Assembly: GCA_019636515.1 (NCBI GenBank) | Contig: JAHBXI010000001.1 | Coordinates: forward strand, 124,001-188,000 | Source: Phycisphaeraceae bacterium | GTDB taxonomy: Bacteria; Planctomycetota; Phycisphaerae; Phycisphaerales; UBA1924 | DNA length: 64,000 nucleotides | Direction: 5' to 3' | In this document: positions 1 to 8,511 of the stretch, one piece after another | How positions within the stretch are numbered: the first letter of the stretch is position 1 | Layout of the letters: every line of letters begins with the position of its first letter | Notes under the pieces: generated by a model | What the model saw: the letters and a program-made list of their open reading frames with translations, nothing else | What the model was told of the DNA's origin: nothing | Database searches by the model: none | Translations under genes and position numbers: made by a program

Positions 1-969
1 GTCCTGCTTCTGGCGGTTGGCGTGGGGCCGGTGCTGGTGGCGTGGGCGGCTGATGGATGGTTGACCGGGCTCGCGGTCGCGATCGTGGCCGCTTCGACCC
101 TGAGCGGCCTGAAGGCCGGCGCGGCGAGGATGGCGGGGTCGGGAATCGGCGTACTCGCGGTCATTTTCCTGGGCGTGCCGGTCGGGCGAGCGTTCGAGCC
201 GGCCTTCACGGGGCTGGTGGGTGTCGGCGGCGTGGCCGGTCGGGCGGGGAGTATCGCCGCGGCCGGTCTGGTCATGGTGGTGGTGGCGGTCGTGTTCGCC
301 GGGCAGGTTGTGCGATGGTTCGAGCGGCGCGGACGGTGGAACCGGCGTCGCGATTCCGCGGTCGGGGCCGCGGCGGGCGCGGTCCAGGGGCTGGCGCTCG
401 TGTTCGGGCTGGCGTGGGTGCTGCTTTGCGTTCCGGCGACAACCGATCGGCTCGGGGGTGGAGAGCCTTCCGTTGCGGAGGCGGGGGCGGTCTACGAGCG
501 CCGTGAATGGGAGCGAACGCCGGTGTCGGGGATTGTCGCGGCGGCTTCCGAACGGCTCGCGGCAAGCGGGTTCGGTTGGGCGGCGTCGGCGAGCAACCCG
601 GTGGCCGGGGCGAGGCTCGTGCTGCTGGCCCAGGCGTTCGCGGAGGTCTCACGCGACGACGCGGCGCTTCGCTGGTTTCTCGATACTCCGGTGATGCGCG
701 ACCTGCGAGAGTTGAAGAGTTACAACACGGCGGTGGCGCTGGCGTCGGGTGATGTGCAACTCACGCATTTTTTCACGGGCGAGGGGGTGGAGATCGCCAC
801 CTTGTGGGAGATCACGAGCAACGACACGATCCTCAGGATTCTTGATGAAACGACGATCCTCGCGGACCTCGAGCCGATGGCCGCGCGGATCGAACGTGCC
901 GTCCATGATGCGCGGCGGATGTTGGCGTCGGGGATCCTCCGTCCCGTTTCACCTGGGCCGCGCCGTTGA
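1..969 (+). CDS. CvpA-like membrane protein (5' end outside window)
   Basis: The reading frame is open from base 1, so the true start lies upstream; the GTG at 22 is only the first start codon inside the window. The visible N-terminal half is hydrophobic, with about four membrane segments and a Gly/Lys-containing loop (GLKAGAARMAGSG) like the CvpA/colicin V production family. A basic cytoplasmic patch (WFERRGRWNRRR) follows. The C-terminal half (from about residue 140) is soluble and Ala/Arg rich. CvpA proteins are inner-membrane proteins linked to envelope homeostasis. The family assignment rests on the hydrophobic pattern and could be wrong; an unrelated polytopic membrane protein is the alternative. 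Confidence 0.5.
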   Translation, partial: VLLLAVGVGPVLVAWAADGWLTGLAVAIVAASTLSGLKAGAARMAGSGIGVLAVIFLGVPVGRAFEPAFTGLVGVGGVAGRAGSIAAAGLVMVVVAVVFAGQVVRWFERRGRWNRRRDSAVGAAAGAVQGLALVFGLAWVLLCVPATTDRLGGGEPSVAEAGAVYERREWERTPVSGIVAAASERLAASGFGWAASASNPVAGARLVLLAQAFAEVSRDDAALRWFLDTPVMRDLRELKSYNTAVALASGDVQLTHFFTGEGVEIATLWEITSNDTILRILDETTILADLEPMAARIERAVHDARRMLASGILRPVSPGPRR

Positions 970-1254
970 TGCGGGGTCCGCGCCCGTCCGGGGCTTCACG
1001 CGGAGGTCGAAGTGCTCGTCGAGGGTCAGTCCGATTCGGGTCACGGTGGTCTCCTTGCCGGGGGGCATCGGGCGACAGGCCCACCCCCCAAACCCTTATT
1101 TCCGGCGCGATGGCCATTTCGCAGCGCGACTTGGAGGATTTTCTCGTTGAAGCCCAGGGGCGACGCGGATCGCCCGGCGGCAGACTCATCGCGTGGGCTT
1201 GTTGCCTGCGATACCCTCCAGCGAGACCACCAAGCGTGCCGCAACTTGGAGCGA
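970..1254. other. Intergenic stretch before restriction island
   Basis: No convincing gene is seen between the CvpA-like gene and the restriction operon promoter. A 39-codon minus-strand frame (949-1068) overlaps the end of the upstream gene and has a GGAG before an internal GTG, but it has no recognisable family. G+C falls towards the right end, marking the change into the accessory region. Confidence 0.5.
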
Positions 1255-1283
1255 TGGACATACCCAAACATAGACCGTATACT
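1255..1283 (+). promoter_or_regulatory. Sigma-70-type promoter for the restriction-modification operon
   Basis: TGGACA (1255-1260) and TATACT (1278-1283) are each 5/6 matches to the -35 and -10 consensus, with an optimal 17-bp spacer. Transcription should start near 1290. That makes the ATG at 1289 unlikely as the start of the endonuclease and favours the ATG at 1340, which leaves a leader of about 50 nt. Confidence 0.65.
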
Positions 1284-1339
1284 CGGCGATGATGAGGCCA
1301 AAGCGGCGAGCCAAGTCGAGCAGGAAGCGAACGCGCCGC

Positions 1340-2299
1340 ATGGCACCATCGAAGATCAATGCCGACAAGCCGCACCTCTGGAAAGCCGATGTCGCGGCGT
1401 CCGTTGACCAGTTCAATCAGTGGTTCATGCGCTTCGCGCCCGAGGCGTTCCGCTCGACTCGCGTCAAGACGACAGAACATGTCAAAGCCGCGCTCCTCGC
1501 CACACGCGATCTGAGGGCGTTAGACGCCGCCACCCTCCGCGCCAACCCCGGCGCGCTGCCGACGCTTCGCATGTGTACCGCCCCGCCGCTCGCGGTGGAC
1601 CGTTTGGTGGGGCTTTCCAGCGCAAGCAAGTCGCTCATCGGCAGCATGGAGGAAGGCAAACTCGCGGCCCGCATGAAGGCGGAACTGCTCGACGAGAATC
1701 TCGGCAAAGTCTGTGCGGTGCTCAGCAAACTCCTCGACCGCGACATCTTCCCGTGGCTGGAAGCCAAGAAAGACCCGACCGACCACGAGCGCGACCGGGC
1801 CTCAACCATCGTCGCCGACCGTTTGTGCAGCGCGGTTGCCAATCCGATCGTCCGCAACGCCCAGGAACAACGCCAGCTCGCTCTCCTCGGCGATTGGCTG
1901 GACATGCGAGGCTACCGGAAGCAATCGCATCCCGCTGGGAAGCCGCTTGCGGAGATGGAGGCGGGCACGTACTGCTTCCGCATGAACCTCGCCGTCGGGA
2001 AGTCCGTCAAGGTCAACATTCCGATCGACGTGGTGATTCAGCCGAAGAAGCCTCGCAAGGACCGCTTGCCCGTGCTGGTAGAAGCCAAGTCGGCGGGTGA
2101 TTTCACCAACACGAACAAGCGCCGCAAGGAAGAGGCGACCAAGATCCATCAACTCCAAGCCACGTTCGGCAAGGACGTGTGCTTCGTGCTGTTCCTCTGC
2201 GGTTACTTCGGCTCTGACTATCTCGGCTATGAAGCCGCCGAAGGGATTGACTGGGTGTGGGAGCATCGCATCGACGACATGGCGGAGTTGGGATTGTGA
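1340..2299 (+). CDS. XamI-type type II restriction endonuclease
   Basis: A soluble protein of 319 residues resembling the XamI restriction endonuclease family. The likely nuclease core lies in the C-terminal third: an acidic residue in [10 protein letters not shown]-type strand context (protein IPIDVV), then [19 protein letters not shown], which has the E-x-K signature of PD-(D/E)XK nucleases. The start at 1340 is preferred because of the promoter at 1255-1283 and an AGGAAG about 13 nt upstream. Its stop overlaps the methyltransferase GTG start, so the two are translationally coupled. XamI is a SalI isoschizomer (GTCGAC); the same target here is only an inference. G+C is lower than in surrounding housekeeping genes, consistent with horizontal acquisition. 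Confidence 0.8.
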   Translation: MAPSKINADKPHLWKADVAASVDQFNQWFMRFAPEAFRSTRVKTTEHVKAALLATRDLRALDAATLRANPGALPTLRMCTAPPLAVDRLVGLSSASKSLIGSMEEGKLAARMKAELLDENLGKVCAVLSKLLDRDIFPWLEAKKDPTDHERDRASTIVADRLCSAVANPIVRNAQEQRQLALLGDWLDMRGYRKQSHPAGKPLAEMEAGTYCFRMNLAVGKSVKVNIPIDVVIQPKKPRKDRLPVLVEAKSAGDFTNTNKRRKEEATKIHQLQATFGKDVCFVLFLCGYFGSDYLGYEAAEGIDWVWEHRIDDMAELGL

Positions 2300-3906
2300 A
2301 CCGAATGATTGCGCAGCACCACAACGCGACCGAAGCGCAGCGCCAAGCGACCCAAGCGGCGATTGATGCAACCAAGTCGGCAGCCGAGCGGAATCGCCTC
2401 GGCCAGTTCGCCACGCCCAACGCTCTGGCCATCGATATTGCCCGGTACGTCGGCTCATTGATCGGCACCCGCAAGCGTGGCATCCGCTTCGCCGACCCTT
2501 CCATCGGCTCCGGTAGTTTCTTCTCCGCCGCGCTTGCGGTCTATGGCCCCAAGCGATTGGAGAGCGCCGTCGGTGTCGAACTCGATTCTGCCTTTGCCGA
2601 GGCTGCCCGCGACCTGTGGGCCGATGCCGGACTGGAAGTCGTGCGCGGCGACTTTACCCGCGTCGTCGCCAACGGCTCCTGCCCGCCCGCGCCCAACTTG
2701 ATCCTGGCGAATCCGCCGTATGTCCGCCACCACCACATGGACCGCGAGGACAAGGAACGCCTGCAACGCCTTTCGCACAAGTTGACCGGCGTTGAGGTCA
2801 ACGGTCTTGCGGGCCTGTACGTCTACTTCCTCCTGCTCGCCACAGCGTGGATGGAGGACGACGGCTACGCCGCGTGGCTCATCCCCTCGGAGTTCATGGA
2901 TGTCAACTACGGGGCCGCGCTCAAGCGATTCCTGACGGATCGCGTGACGCTCATCCGCGCCCACCGCTTCGACCCCGACGATGTTCAGTTCGGCGATGCG
3001 CTCGTGTCGTCGGTCGTCTTGGTGTTCAAGAAGGCCCCGCCGCCGCCGGGCCACGAGGCCGAGTTTACTTTCGGCGGCACGCTCGAAACGCCGCACGCCA
3101 GCGACCGCGTCACGCTCGACCGCCTCCGAGCTTCGCACAAGTGGACTGTCTATCCGAGCCACGCCAAGAACGACCGGCACACGATCAGCGACGGCAACGG
3201 CCCGACGCTCTCCGACCTGTTCCGCATCCAACGCGGCATCGCCACCGGCGACAACAAGTTCTTCATCATGAACCGTGCCGACGCGAAGCGCCGGGGGCTT
3301 CCCGCCAAGTACCTGCGGCCGATCCTCCCCAGCCCACGCCACCTCAAAGCGACGGTCATCGACGCGGACGATGACGGTCATCCGCTCATCGACCGCCAAC
3401 TCTGTGTCATCGACTGCGACCTCCCCGAGCATGTGGTCGAGCAGCGCCACCCGGCCCTGTGGGACTACTTGCAAACCGCTGAAGCCCTCGGCGTCAAGGA
3501 AGGCTACCTCGTCGGCAAGCGCACGCCTTGGTACAAGCAGGAGCAACGCGAGCCGTGCCCGTTCCTCTGCACCTACATGGGCCGCGGGTCCGACGACAAG
3601 CAGCCTTTCCGCTTCATCCACAATCGGTCACGGGCCATCGGCACCAATCTGTACCTGATGCTCTATCCCGTGAACGGCCTCGCGGCCATGCTGCGCAAGC
3701 ACCCGACCCGAGCCGCCGGCGTACATGAACTCCTGGGCCGCGTCACTGGCCACGAACTCCGGGGTGAAGGCCGCGTATACGGCGGCGGCCTGAACAAGAT
3801 TGAGCCCAGTGAACTGGGACGCGTGTCGGCGGCGTCCTTTGTCGAACGCTGGCCGGAACTGGCGGCGAGCGTTCGGCGAGAGGAGTCGGCGGTCTTGTTC
3901 GGCTGA
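2296..3906 (+). CDS. XamI-type N6-adenine DNA methyltransferase
   Basis: A protein of 536 residues with an SAM-binding motif I ([16 protein letters not shown]) followed by the catalytic motif [12 protein letters not shown], the NPPY form typical of N6-adenine methyltransferases. The C-terminal half (from about residue 290) resembles the target-recognition part of Eco57I/XamI-like enzymes, including [15 protein letters not shown]. It should methylate the site cut by the adjacent endonuclease. The GTG at 2296 overlaps the upstream TGA (GTGA), the reason for choosing it; the ATG at 2305 is an alternative. The gene order (endonuclease first, methylase second) means expression timing probably depends on something else, possibly the winged-helix protein downstream. 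Confidence 0.88.
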   Translation: MNRMIAQHHNATEAQRQATQAAIDATKSAAERNRLGQFATPNALAIDIARYVGSLIGTRKRGIRFADPSIGSGSFFSAALAVYGPKRLESAVGVELDSAFAEAARDLWADAGLEVVRGDFTRVVANGSCPPAPNLILANPPYVRHHHMDREDKERLQRLSHKLTGVEVNGLAGLYVYFLLLATAWMEDDGYAAWLIPSEFMDVNYGAALKRFLTDRVTLIRAHRFDPDDVQFGDALVSSVVLVFKKAPPPPGHEAEFTFGGTLETPHASDRVTLDRLRASHKWTVYPSHAKNDRHTISDGNGPTLSDLFRIQRGIATGDNKFFIMNRADAKRRGLPAKYLRPILPSPRHLKATVIDADDDGHPLIDRQLCVIDCDLPEHVVEQRHPALWDYLQTAEALGVKEGYLVGKRTPWYKQEQREPCPFLCTYMGRGSDDKQPFRFIHNRSRAIGTNLYLMLYPVNGLAAMLRKHPTRAAGVHELLGRVTGHELRGEGRVYGGGLNKIEPSELGRVSAASFVERWPELAASVRREESAVLFG

Positions 3907-3971
3907 CCGAAGGGCACCGAGTGGCGGTAGCTCCAGTGTAACGACAGGCGGAATAAAGCGATACTCTTTCA

Positions 3972-4000
3972 TTGACTCATGCAAAACGGGTGGGTACGCT
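3972..4000 (+). promoter_or_regulatory. Candidate promoter for the winged-helix gene
   Basis: TTGACT (3972-3977, 5/6 match) is followed after 17 bp by TACGCT (3995-4000, 3/6 match). It lies between the methyltransferase stop and the ATG at 4028, so the next gene can probably be transcribed on its own. The -10 is weak. Confidence 0.4.
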
Positions 4001-4027
4001 TCCTCGGTAACGATCAAGGAGCGTGCT

Positions 4028-4543
4028 ATGGACGACAAGCAACTCGTGGCGATGCAGAAGGTGGTCGAGGCGTTGGGCGGCCTGGACGAAGCCGATCTTC
4101 GTGTGGTGCTGGGCTTCATCGGGATGCGGTACGGCGGCCTCAAGGTGCCGCCCACGTCCGCCGGTTCGGGGCCGAACGACGCCGGTCCCGCCAACGGCAA
4201 TGGTGCGACGCTGACGCCTGGTACGTTCACCGCCTTCCACGACCTTTATCACGCGGCGAATCCCGAGACCGAATCGGAGAAGGCGCTGGTGGCGGGCTAC
4301 TGGGTGCAGGTGTGCCAGCAGAACGACGGCTTCGACAGTTTCACGGCCAACTCGGCGCTCAAGGGCATGGGCTACACGGTGAGCAACATCACCCGCGCCC
4401 TAGACGCGCTCATGGCCCAAGAGCCGAAGTACGTCATGCAGATCAAGAAGACCGGGACTTCACGGCAGGCCCGCAAGGTCTACAAGTTGACCACCGCCGG
4501 CTTGAAGCGTGTGGCCGAGATGTTGAACACCCCGCAGGACTGA
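4028..4543 (+). CDS. Small winged-helix-like protein beside the R-M pair
   Basis: A protein of 171 residues, started at 4028 because AAGGAG lies just upstream and the earlier frame has no coding character. An N-terminal helical part (residues 1-45) is followed by a Gly/Pro/Asn linker, then a domain from about residue 65. That domain reads like a helix-turn-helix/winged-helix fold: FTANSALKGMGYTVSNITR, then a basic wing (KKTGTSRQARKVYKLT) and a last helix (AGLKRVAEMLN). A role in DNA binding, perhaps controlling the restriction genes or acting in another defence function, is inferred from fold and neighbourhood. I do not recognise a named family with certainty. Confidence 0.6.
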   Translation: MDDKQLVAMQKVVEALGGLDEADLRVVLGFIGMRYGGLKVPPTSAGSGPNDAGPANGNGATLTPGTFTAFHDLYHAANPETESEKALVAGYWVQVCQQNDGFDSFTANSALKGMGYTVSNITRALDALMAQEPKYVMQIKKTGTSRQARKVYKLTTAGLKRVAEMLNTPQD

Positions 4544-4558
4544 AAGGAGGTGAAGCGG

Positions 4559-4642
4559 ATGCTCGCAACAAACAGGAGGGTCGCCGGTCTCTCGTCCGCC
4601 CACTCGCCGGTGACGCAGGGACCCCCGAGCGATAAACCATAA
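4559..4642 (+). CDS. 27-codon micro-ORF with perfect Shine-Dalgarno
   Basis: The upstream gene's TGA is directly followed by AAAGGAGGTGA, an almost ideal ribosome binding site. It sits at the right distance from an ATG at 4559, which opens a frame of 27 residues ending in QGPPSDKP and TAA at 4640. Its stop abuts a perfect hairpin (4643-4662). The composition does not resemble a toxin or a membrane peptide. It may be a leader peptide or part of a structured regulatory element carried by the island. The strong ribosome site is what is seen; function is unknown. Confidence 0.45.
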   Translation: MLATNRRVAGLSSAHSPVTQGPPSDKP

Positions 4643-4710
4643 GACCACGCTTTCGCGTGGTCCTAGGCGATACGTACGGTTGCTGGGGCGTGGCTGAAAG
4701 GCCACGCTCC
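4643..4710 (+). other. Two consecutive hairpins downstream of micro-ORF
   Basis: GACCACGC/GCGTGGTC (4643-4650 and 4655-4662) forms a perfect 8-bp stem with a TTTC loop. A second stem of 10 bp with one G-T pair joins 4685-4694 to 4701-4710 (GGGGCGTGGC and GCCACGCTCC). The two stems share the core CGTGG/CCACG, so alternative pairing between them is possible. Neither has a T-tract, so they are not typical intrinsic terminators. Both lie between the micro-ORF and the DUF2188 gene. Confidence 0.55.
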
Positions 4711-4781
4711 CGGCTTGCACGAGTGTAGGCAAAGTGCCTGTCTCGTTGCGATTTTGGTCCCGAAATGGACGGAGTCTTCCC

Positions 4782-5021
4782 ATGAGCAAGGATCGCGACC
4801 GCACCGTGTATCGTCGTGAAGATGGGCAATGGGCCAACAAGCTCAACAGCGCCGATCGGGCTTCGAGCCTTCACAAGACGCAGGCTGAGGCGTACAAGGC
4901 TGCCCGAGAGATGTCCCAAAACCAGGGCGGTGGCGAGGTCACCATCCAAGGCCGACACGGAGAGTTCGTGAACAAGAACACGATCCCGCCCGCAAAGGAC
5001 CCGTTCCCACCCCGTGGCTGA
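4782..5021 (+). CDS. DUF2188 small protein
   Basis: A protein of 79 residues starting MSKDRDRTVYRREDGQW. The pattern VYRREDGQWANK, then KTQAEAYKAAREM, then GGGEVTIQGRHGEF matches the DUF2188 fold, a small alpha/beta module of unknown function often found on mobile elements. The ATG at 4782 is chosen because the conserved part starts directly after it. It is the last coding gene of the island on the plus strand, separated from its neighbour by the hairpin region. Confidence 0.7.
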   Translation: MSKDRDRTVYRREDGQWANKLNSADRASSLHKTQAEAYKAAREMSQNQGGGEVTIQGRHGEFVNKNTIPPAKDPFPPRG

Positions 5022-5525
5022 TCTGGTCGAGGTAGCGCCCGGACACCCGAAACAAAGTCAGTCGATCCCCGCGGCTGTTCCCGCGGGCGTCACGTCGGCG
5101 AGCCCGGCGGGAAGGAACCGTGCCGAAGTTGCCGCCGACGGAACGAGCGGCGATGGCCTGCCGCGTCGCGGCATCGCGGGTTTCGTCGGTTCTGTCGGGC
5201 GTCGGGCGGGGTCAGGGGGCGGGTGTGGCCGTGCCGAGCGCCGCGACGATCCCGGCACGCACGTCGGGCGGCAGGTTGGCCCACGATGCCACGAGTCGGG
5301 CCAGGTCGGCGTCGGGCGGGGCGTGGCCCCCTCCGGCGTTCGGCCGCGACGTGGCCGGGACTGGTCCCCCAGTCTGGCCGCCCGTTCGTCCCCGTCCTGC
5401 GCTTCGCTTGGCACCCGGTGCGGCCCGCGCTGCGCCTGGCGCTGCGCGCCCATCGGAATCGGCGCATTCTCCCGGAGATTCCGCGAGTGCTCGGGGGTTC
5501 GATTCCCCCCGGTCTTCGATCTTCA
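5022..5525. other. Island right border, degenerate DNA
   Basis: About 500 bp without a convincing intact gene. Several overlapping open frames exist on both strands, as expected in G+C-rich DNA, and none has a ribosome site plus a recognisable family. The stretch contains a minus-strand frame resembling an integrase tail and a tRNA T-arm-like sequence, which are listed separately. It then runs directly into the stop codon of the HtrA-type protease gene. Confidence 0.5.
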
Positions 5526-5526
5526 T
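5212..5526 (-). pseudogene. Possible integrase C-terminal tail remnant
   Basis: This minus-strand frame of 104 residues starts by reading antisense through the tRNA-like sequence (giving GESNPR, a peptide often produced when ORFs cross tRNA genes). It ends in DADLARLVASWANLPPDVR followed by GIVAAL. From memory, similar tails (DLA..V..W..LP..VRAGIVAM) occur at the end of planctomycete tyrosine recombinase ORFs next to tRNA genes. No catalytic recombinase residues are present. It is therefore either a leftover of the element that brought the restriction genes or a coincidence. Confidence 0.3.
5484..5517 (+). pseudogene. tRNA 3'-end-like remnant (T-arm)
   Basis: GGGGG (5493-5497), TTCGATT (5498-5504) and CCCCC (5505-5509) make a perfect five-base-pair T-arm with the canonical seven-base T loop. 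Just upstream, CGAG/CTCG (5484-5493) could be a class II variable arm. No matching 5' acceptor strand is found upstream for CGGTCTT (5510-5516), and no complete cloverleaf folds. A duplicated tRNA 3' end left by integration of the island on its left is the simplest reading. Confidence 0.4.
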
Positions 5527-6950
5527 TATCCCCCGGGCGAACGGTAAGGCTCGATCCTGACCCCGACCTCGCGCAGTTCGTTGGATGATGATGACCTGAC
5601 CGAGAGGCGAACCAGGCCCCCTGTGAGCAGCCCCTCGCGGACCAGCGATTCGGCGAGTGCTTCGAGTGAGGCGACGGGGCGGCCGGCGACGGAGACGATC
5701 TCGTCTCCGGGCGTCAGGCGGGCCTCCTGGGCGGGTGAGCCTTCGGCCACGAAGCGGATTCGAACCGAACCGGCGGCGTCGGTGGCGACCATTCCGAGCA
5801 TTTCCTGGAGGAAGTCGGTGGGTCGAAGGCGGGTGAGGACCTCGAAGGGCATGCGTCCGAGCGTGACTTCGATGTCCTTGAAGTCGTCGTTTCGCCAGAC
5901 GCTCACGAGGACGCGGTCACCGGGCCGGTAACTGCCGATGATGGATCGGAGGCGGCCCATTTCCGCGACGGCTTCTCCCGCGATCGAGACCACCACGTCC
6001 CCGGAGAGCATGCCGGCTCGTTCGGCGGGTCCATCGGCGGTGACGTTGCGGACGCGAAGCCCGACGCCGGTGTACTTTCCCCTGGAGTCGATCCACTGGG
6101 GCGCTTCGGCGAACAGGACGCCCAGGTATCCGCGTGAGACTTCGCCGGTTCGGATGATCTGGTCGGCGACGGATTCGATCATGGCGAGCGGGATGGCGAA
6201 ACTGATCCCGGCCGATTGCCCCTCGTTGACCCCTCGTGTGGTCCTTGCGTTTGCGATGGCGACGTTCATGCCGATGACCCGCCCGCGCGAGTCGACCAGC
6301 GGCCCGCCGGAATTGCCGGGGTTGACGGCCGCGTCGGTCTGTATGAAATTCGTGAATCCTCCGAACTCGGAGGCCGACGGCGGGCTGCGCCCCAGGGCGG
6401 AGATGATCCCCTCGGCCATCGAGAACTTGAATCCAAAGGGCGAACCAAAGGCGTAGACGCGGTCGCCGCGGCTTGGCCGTTCCCCGGTGGCTCTCCGCGC
6501 GGGGAAGACCTCTCCGACGCCCGAGACCCGAAGCACGGCGATATCGGTGAAGGGGTCGGTTCCGACGACCTGGGCGGCGACGACTCGGCCGTCGTGGAAC
6601 TGGGTGTTGACGCGAACCGCGTTTCGGACCACGTGGGCGTTGGTGACGATGTTTCCCTCGGCGTCGTAGAGCCAGCCCGAGCCGTTGCTCGATACCGGTC
6701 GGCCGTCCTCGTTTGGCGCGACCACCTCGATGTGAACGACCGAGGGCTCGACCAACTCGGCGATGGCCCGGGTGGCCCGGCTGATGCGGTCGAGGATGTC
6801 GTCGGTATCGAGGGTCTGCCGGGCGAGATCGATCTGGACCGCGGTGTTGGCGGCGCCGATGCGTCGGACGGCCTCGGGGATCGCGAAGACCGCCACCGCC
6901 GAGGTGAGCAGCACGACGAGGGCGGGTCCGAATGAAACGAATCGTCTCAT
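5526..6950 (-). CDS. HtrA/DegP-type serine protease with two PDZ domains
   Basis: A protein of 474 residues with an N-terminal membrane segment or signal (residues 5-24), so it acts in the periplasm or at the membrane. The trypsin-like domain carries the full triad: His106 in TNAHVV, Asp136 in TDIAVL, Ser214 in GNSGGPL. Two PDZ domains follow (about 255-350 and 360-460; GYLGVLF and VRIRFVAEGSPA lead into them). The family degrades or refolds misfolded envelope proteins. The gene stands alone on the minus strand downstream of panB, with only a short gap, and its stop codon touches the border of the restriction island. Confidence 0.9.
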   Translation of the reverse strand: MRRFVSFGPALVVLLTSAVAVFAIPEAVRRIGAANTAVQIDLARQTLDTDDILDRISRATRAIAELVEPSVVHIEVVAPNEDGRPVSSNGSGWLYDAEGNIVTNAHVVRNAVRVNTQFHDGRVVAAQVVGTDPFTDIAVLRVSGVGEVFPARRATGERPSRGDRVYAFGSPFGFKFSMAEGIISALGRSPPSASEFGGFTNFIQTDAAVNPGNSGGPLVDSRGRVIGMNVAIANARTTRGVNEGQSAGISFAIPLAMIESVADQIIRTGEVSRGYLGVLFAEAPQWIDSRGKYTGVGLRVRNVTADGPAERAGMLSGDVVVSIAGEAVAEMGRLRSIIGSYRPGDRVLVSVWRNDDFKDIEVTLGRMPFEVLTRLRPTDFLQEMLGMVATDAAGSVRIRFVAEGSPAQEARLTPGDEIVSVAGRPVASLEALAESLVREGLLTGGLVRLSVRSSSSNELREVGVRIEPYRSPGG

Positions 6951-7028
6951 CGAGCGATTCCTTGTTCTCGTGCCCGGGCCGGGGTTGGCCGGGGTTGTGC
7001 GGGCTGGTCAAGGGGCAAGCCCCGCCGA

Positions 7029-7991
7029 TCACGCGGCCGGCCCGGCCGCGCCGCGCCCGTGCGCCACGCGTATCTCCGGAGCGGACCTTCTCTCGTGCCG
7101 CGCAAAAGGCTCGCCGCCATCGGACTTCATCGCGTGCGGCCGCTCCCCGGATTCACGGGCCGTCACTCGGCGCACCCATTCACGGCCGGCCGCGACCATG
7201 ACCTCCGCGAGGTTGGCGACCGGGACGGCAAACGGCGGCGGACGATCGGTCATGCCGAACGCATCCTGAAGCACGAGCACCTGCCCGTGGCATTCAGGCC
7301 CCGCGCCGATGCCGATGACCGGGAGACCGACCGCGTCGAGGAGCCGTCGGGCGACCTCGCGAGGGACGGCTTCGACCAGGAGCAGGACGCACCCGGCCTT
7401 CTCGAGCGCGACCGCGTCGCGGATGATGGCGTCGGCGTCCTCTCGGGTGCGGCCCGCGGCGGTGTACCCGCCGGTCATCGCCGATCGCTGTGGGCGGCTG
7501 CCCACGTGCCCGCAGACGGGGATTCCCGCCCTGGTCATGCGCTCGATCATGGGGGCATGGGTGTGATCGGCCTCGATCTTGACCACGTCCGCGAGGCCCT
7601 CGGTGATGAACCGGGCCGCGTTGCGGATCCCCTCGGCCTCGTCGGCCTGGTAACTCATGAACGGCATGTCGGCCATGACGACCGTTCCCGGCGCGCCGCG
7701 TTTGACCCCCGCGGTCAGCGCGATGAGCACCTCCAGCGGCATGTCGATCGTCCGTGCAAAGCCCAGGATCACTTCGGCCGCGGTGTCACCGACCAGGAGC
7801 ACGTGGACTCCGGCCCGTTCCAGGAGCCGGGCGGTGGTCGCGTCGTAACAGGTGAGGCAGGCGAAGGGTTCATCGCGCTCGGCCATCCGGCGAAGCGTGC
7901 GCAACGTCACCGGCGGCACAAGGCCCGCCGGTGGGGGCGATCCATCGCCTGGGGCGTCGGCGTTCCTTGTGGTGTCGGCGGGATTGCTCAC
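7029..7991 (-). CDS. panB: Ketopantoate hydroxymethyltransferase
   Basis: The enzyme adds a hydroxymethyl group from methylene-tetrahydrofolate to 2-oxoisovalerate, the first committed step to pantothenate and coenzyme A. Counting from GTG at 7991, the metal ligands are Asp69 (LLVGDTAAEV), Asp108 (VMADMPFMSY) and Glu140 (VVKIEADHT). The frame stays open far upstream, but the codon bias there is not coding. A TATACT on the minus strand lies at 8000-8005, so the GTG at 7991 (320 residues) is preferred over ATG 8030. The last 40 residues extend past the usual family end and are basic. Confidence 0.9.
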   Translation of the reverse strand: MSNPADTTRNADAPGDGSPPPAGLVPPVTLRTLRRMAERDEPFACLTCYDATTARLLERAGVHVLLVGDTAAEVILGFARTIDMPLEVLIALTAGVKRGAPGTVVMADMPFMSYQADEAEGIRNAARFITEGLADVVKIEADHTHAPMIERMTRAGIPVCGHVGSRPQRSAMTGGYTAAGRTREDADAIIRDAVALEKAGCVLLLVEAVPREVARRLLDAVGLPVIGIGAGPECHGQVLVLQDAFGMTDRPPPFAVPVANLAEVMVAAGREWVRRVTARESGERPHAMKSDGGEPFARHERRSAPEIRVAHGRGAAGPAA

Positions 7992-8068
7992 GCAAGGCAA
8001 GTATAGGGTCCGACCGTTCAACCCCTTCATCCCGTCCGACCGGGGCGGTGCCGATGGCAGGCCGTCCC

Positions 8069-8365
8069 TCAGGCGGCCCGCGGACGCCAATCGTCGGTCG
8101 TGGTGCCTTGCTCCTGGGCGGGGGTGGAATCGAGGAGTTCGTTGATCGAGATCACGGCACGCCCGAACCGGCGTTCGACCTCGGCCAGGGCCGCCTCGGC
8201 GGGGTGAACTTCCTTCCGCCGGGATGAAGAACCCGGCGAGCGGCGAACCGGCGTGAGCATGGATCGCCACGCCTCGGTTGGAAATGGGAGTGAATCGGTG
8301 AGTTGATTGTCGAGGCGGGCGGTTGTTTCCTGATCGCCGCCAGATGGCGTCCCGGTGGGTTTCAT
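8069..8365 (-). CDS. Hypothetical small protein
   Basis: A frame of 98 residues with G/C-rich third positions and an AAGGGA about 8 nt before its ATG. The first half is polar and probably disordered (Thr, Gln, Ser, Arg). The middle is helical (AEAALAEVERRFGRAVISI). No family is recognised and there is no signal peptide. It lies between plsY and panB on the same strand and may be cotranscribed with plsY. An alternative frame covering the same bases is the upstream extension of panB, which has poorer codon bias. Confidence 0.5.
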   Translation of the reverse strand: MKPTGTPSGGDQETTARLDNQLTDSLPFPTEAWRSMLTPVRRSPGSSSRRKEVHPAEAALAEVERRFGRAVISINELLDSTPAQEQGTTTDDWRPRAA

Positions 8366-8511
8366 TGCGAGTCCCTTCGCCTGATGGCTCCTGGTGAGCC
8401 TCCCTCAAGCATCGGACACGCGTGGGCGGTCGTTCAGTCGGACCGCCTCAACGTTGGCGGAGAGTGGTGCGTTTGGCGTGATTGCGGGGATGGAGCCGCG
8501 GGCTTGGTGAG

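Noticed and set aside
949-1068. 39-codon minus-strand frame (MPPGKETTVTRIGL...) overlapping the CvpA-like gene end
   Set aside because: Plausible peptide and a GGAG before an internal GTG, but too short, unrecognised and overlapping another gene; not supported enough to call.
5484-5517. tmRNA or intact tRNA
   Set aside because: Only the T-arm and a possible variable arm fit; no tag-coding region, anticodon arm or acceptor partner is present upstream.
7014-7026. GGGGC/GCCCC palindrome as terminator after panB
   Set aside because: Stem of five pairs with a two-base loop and no T-tract; too weak.
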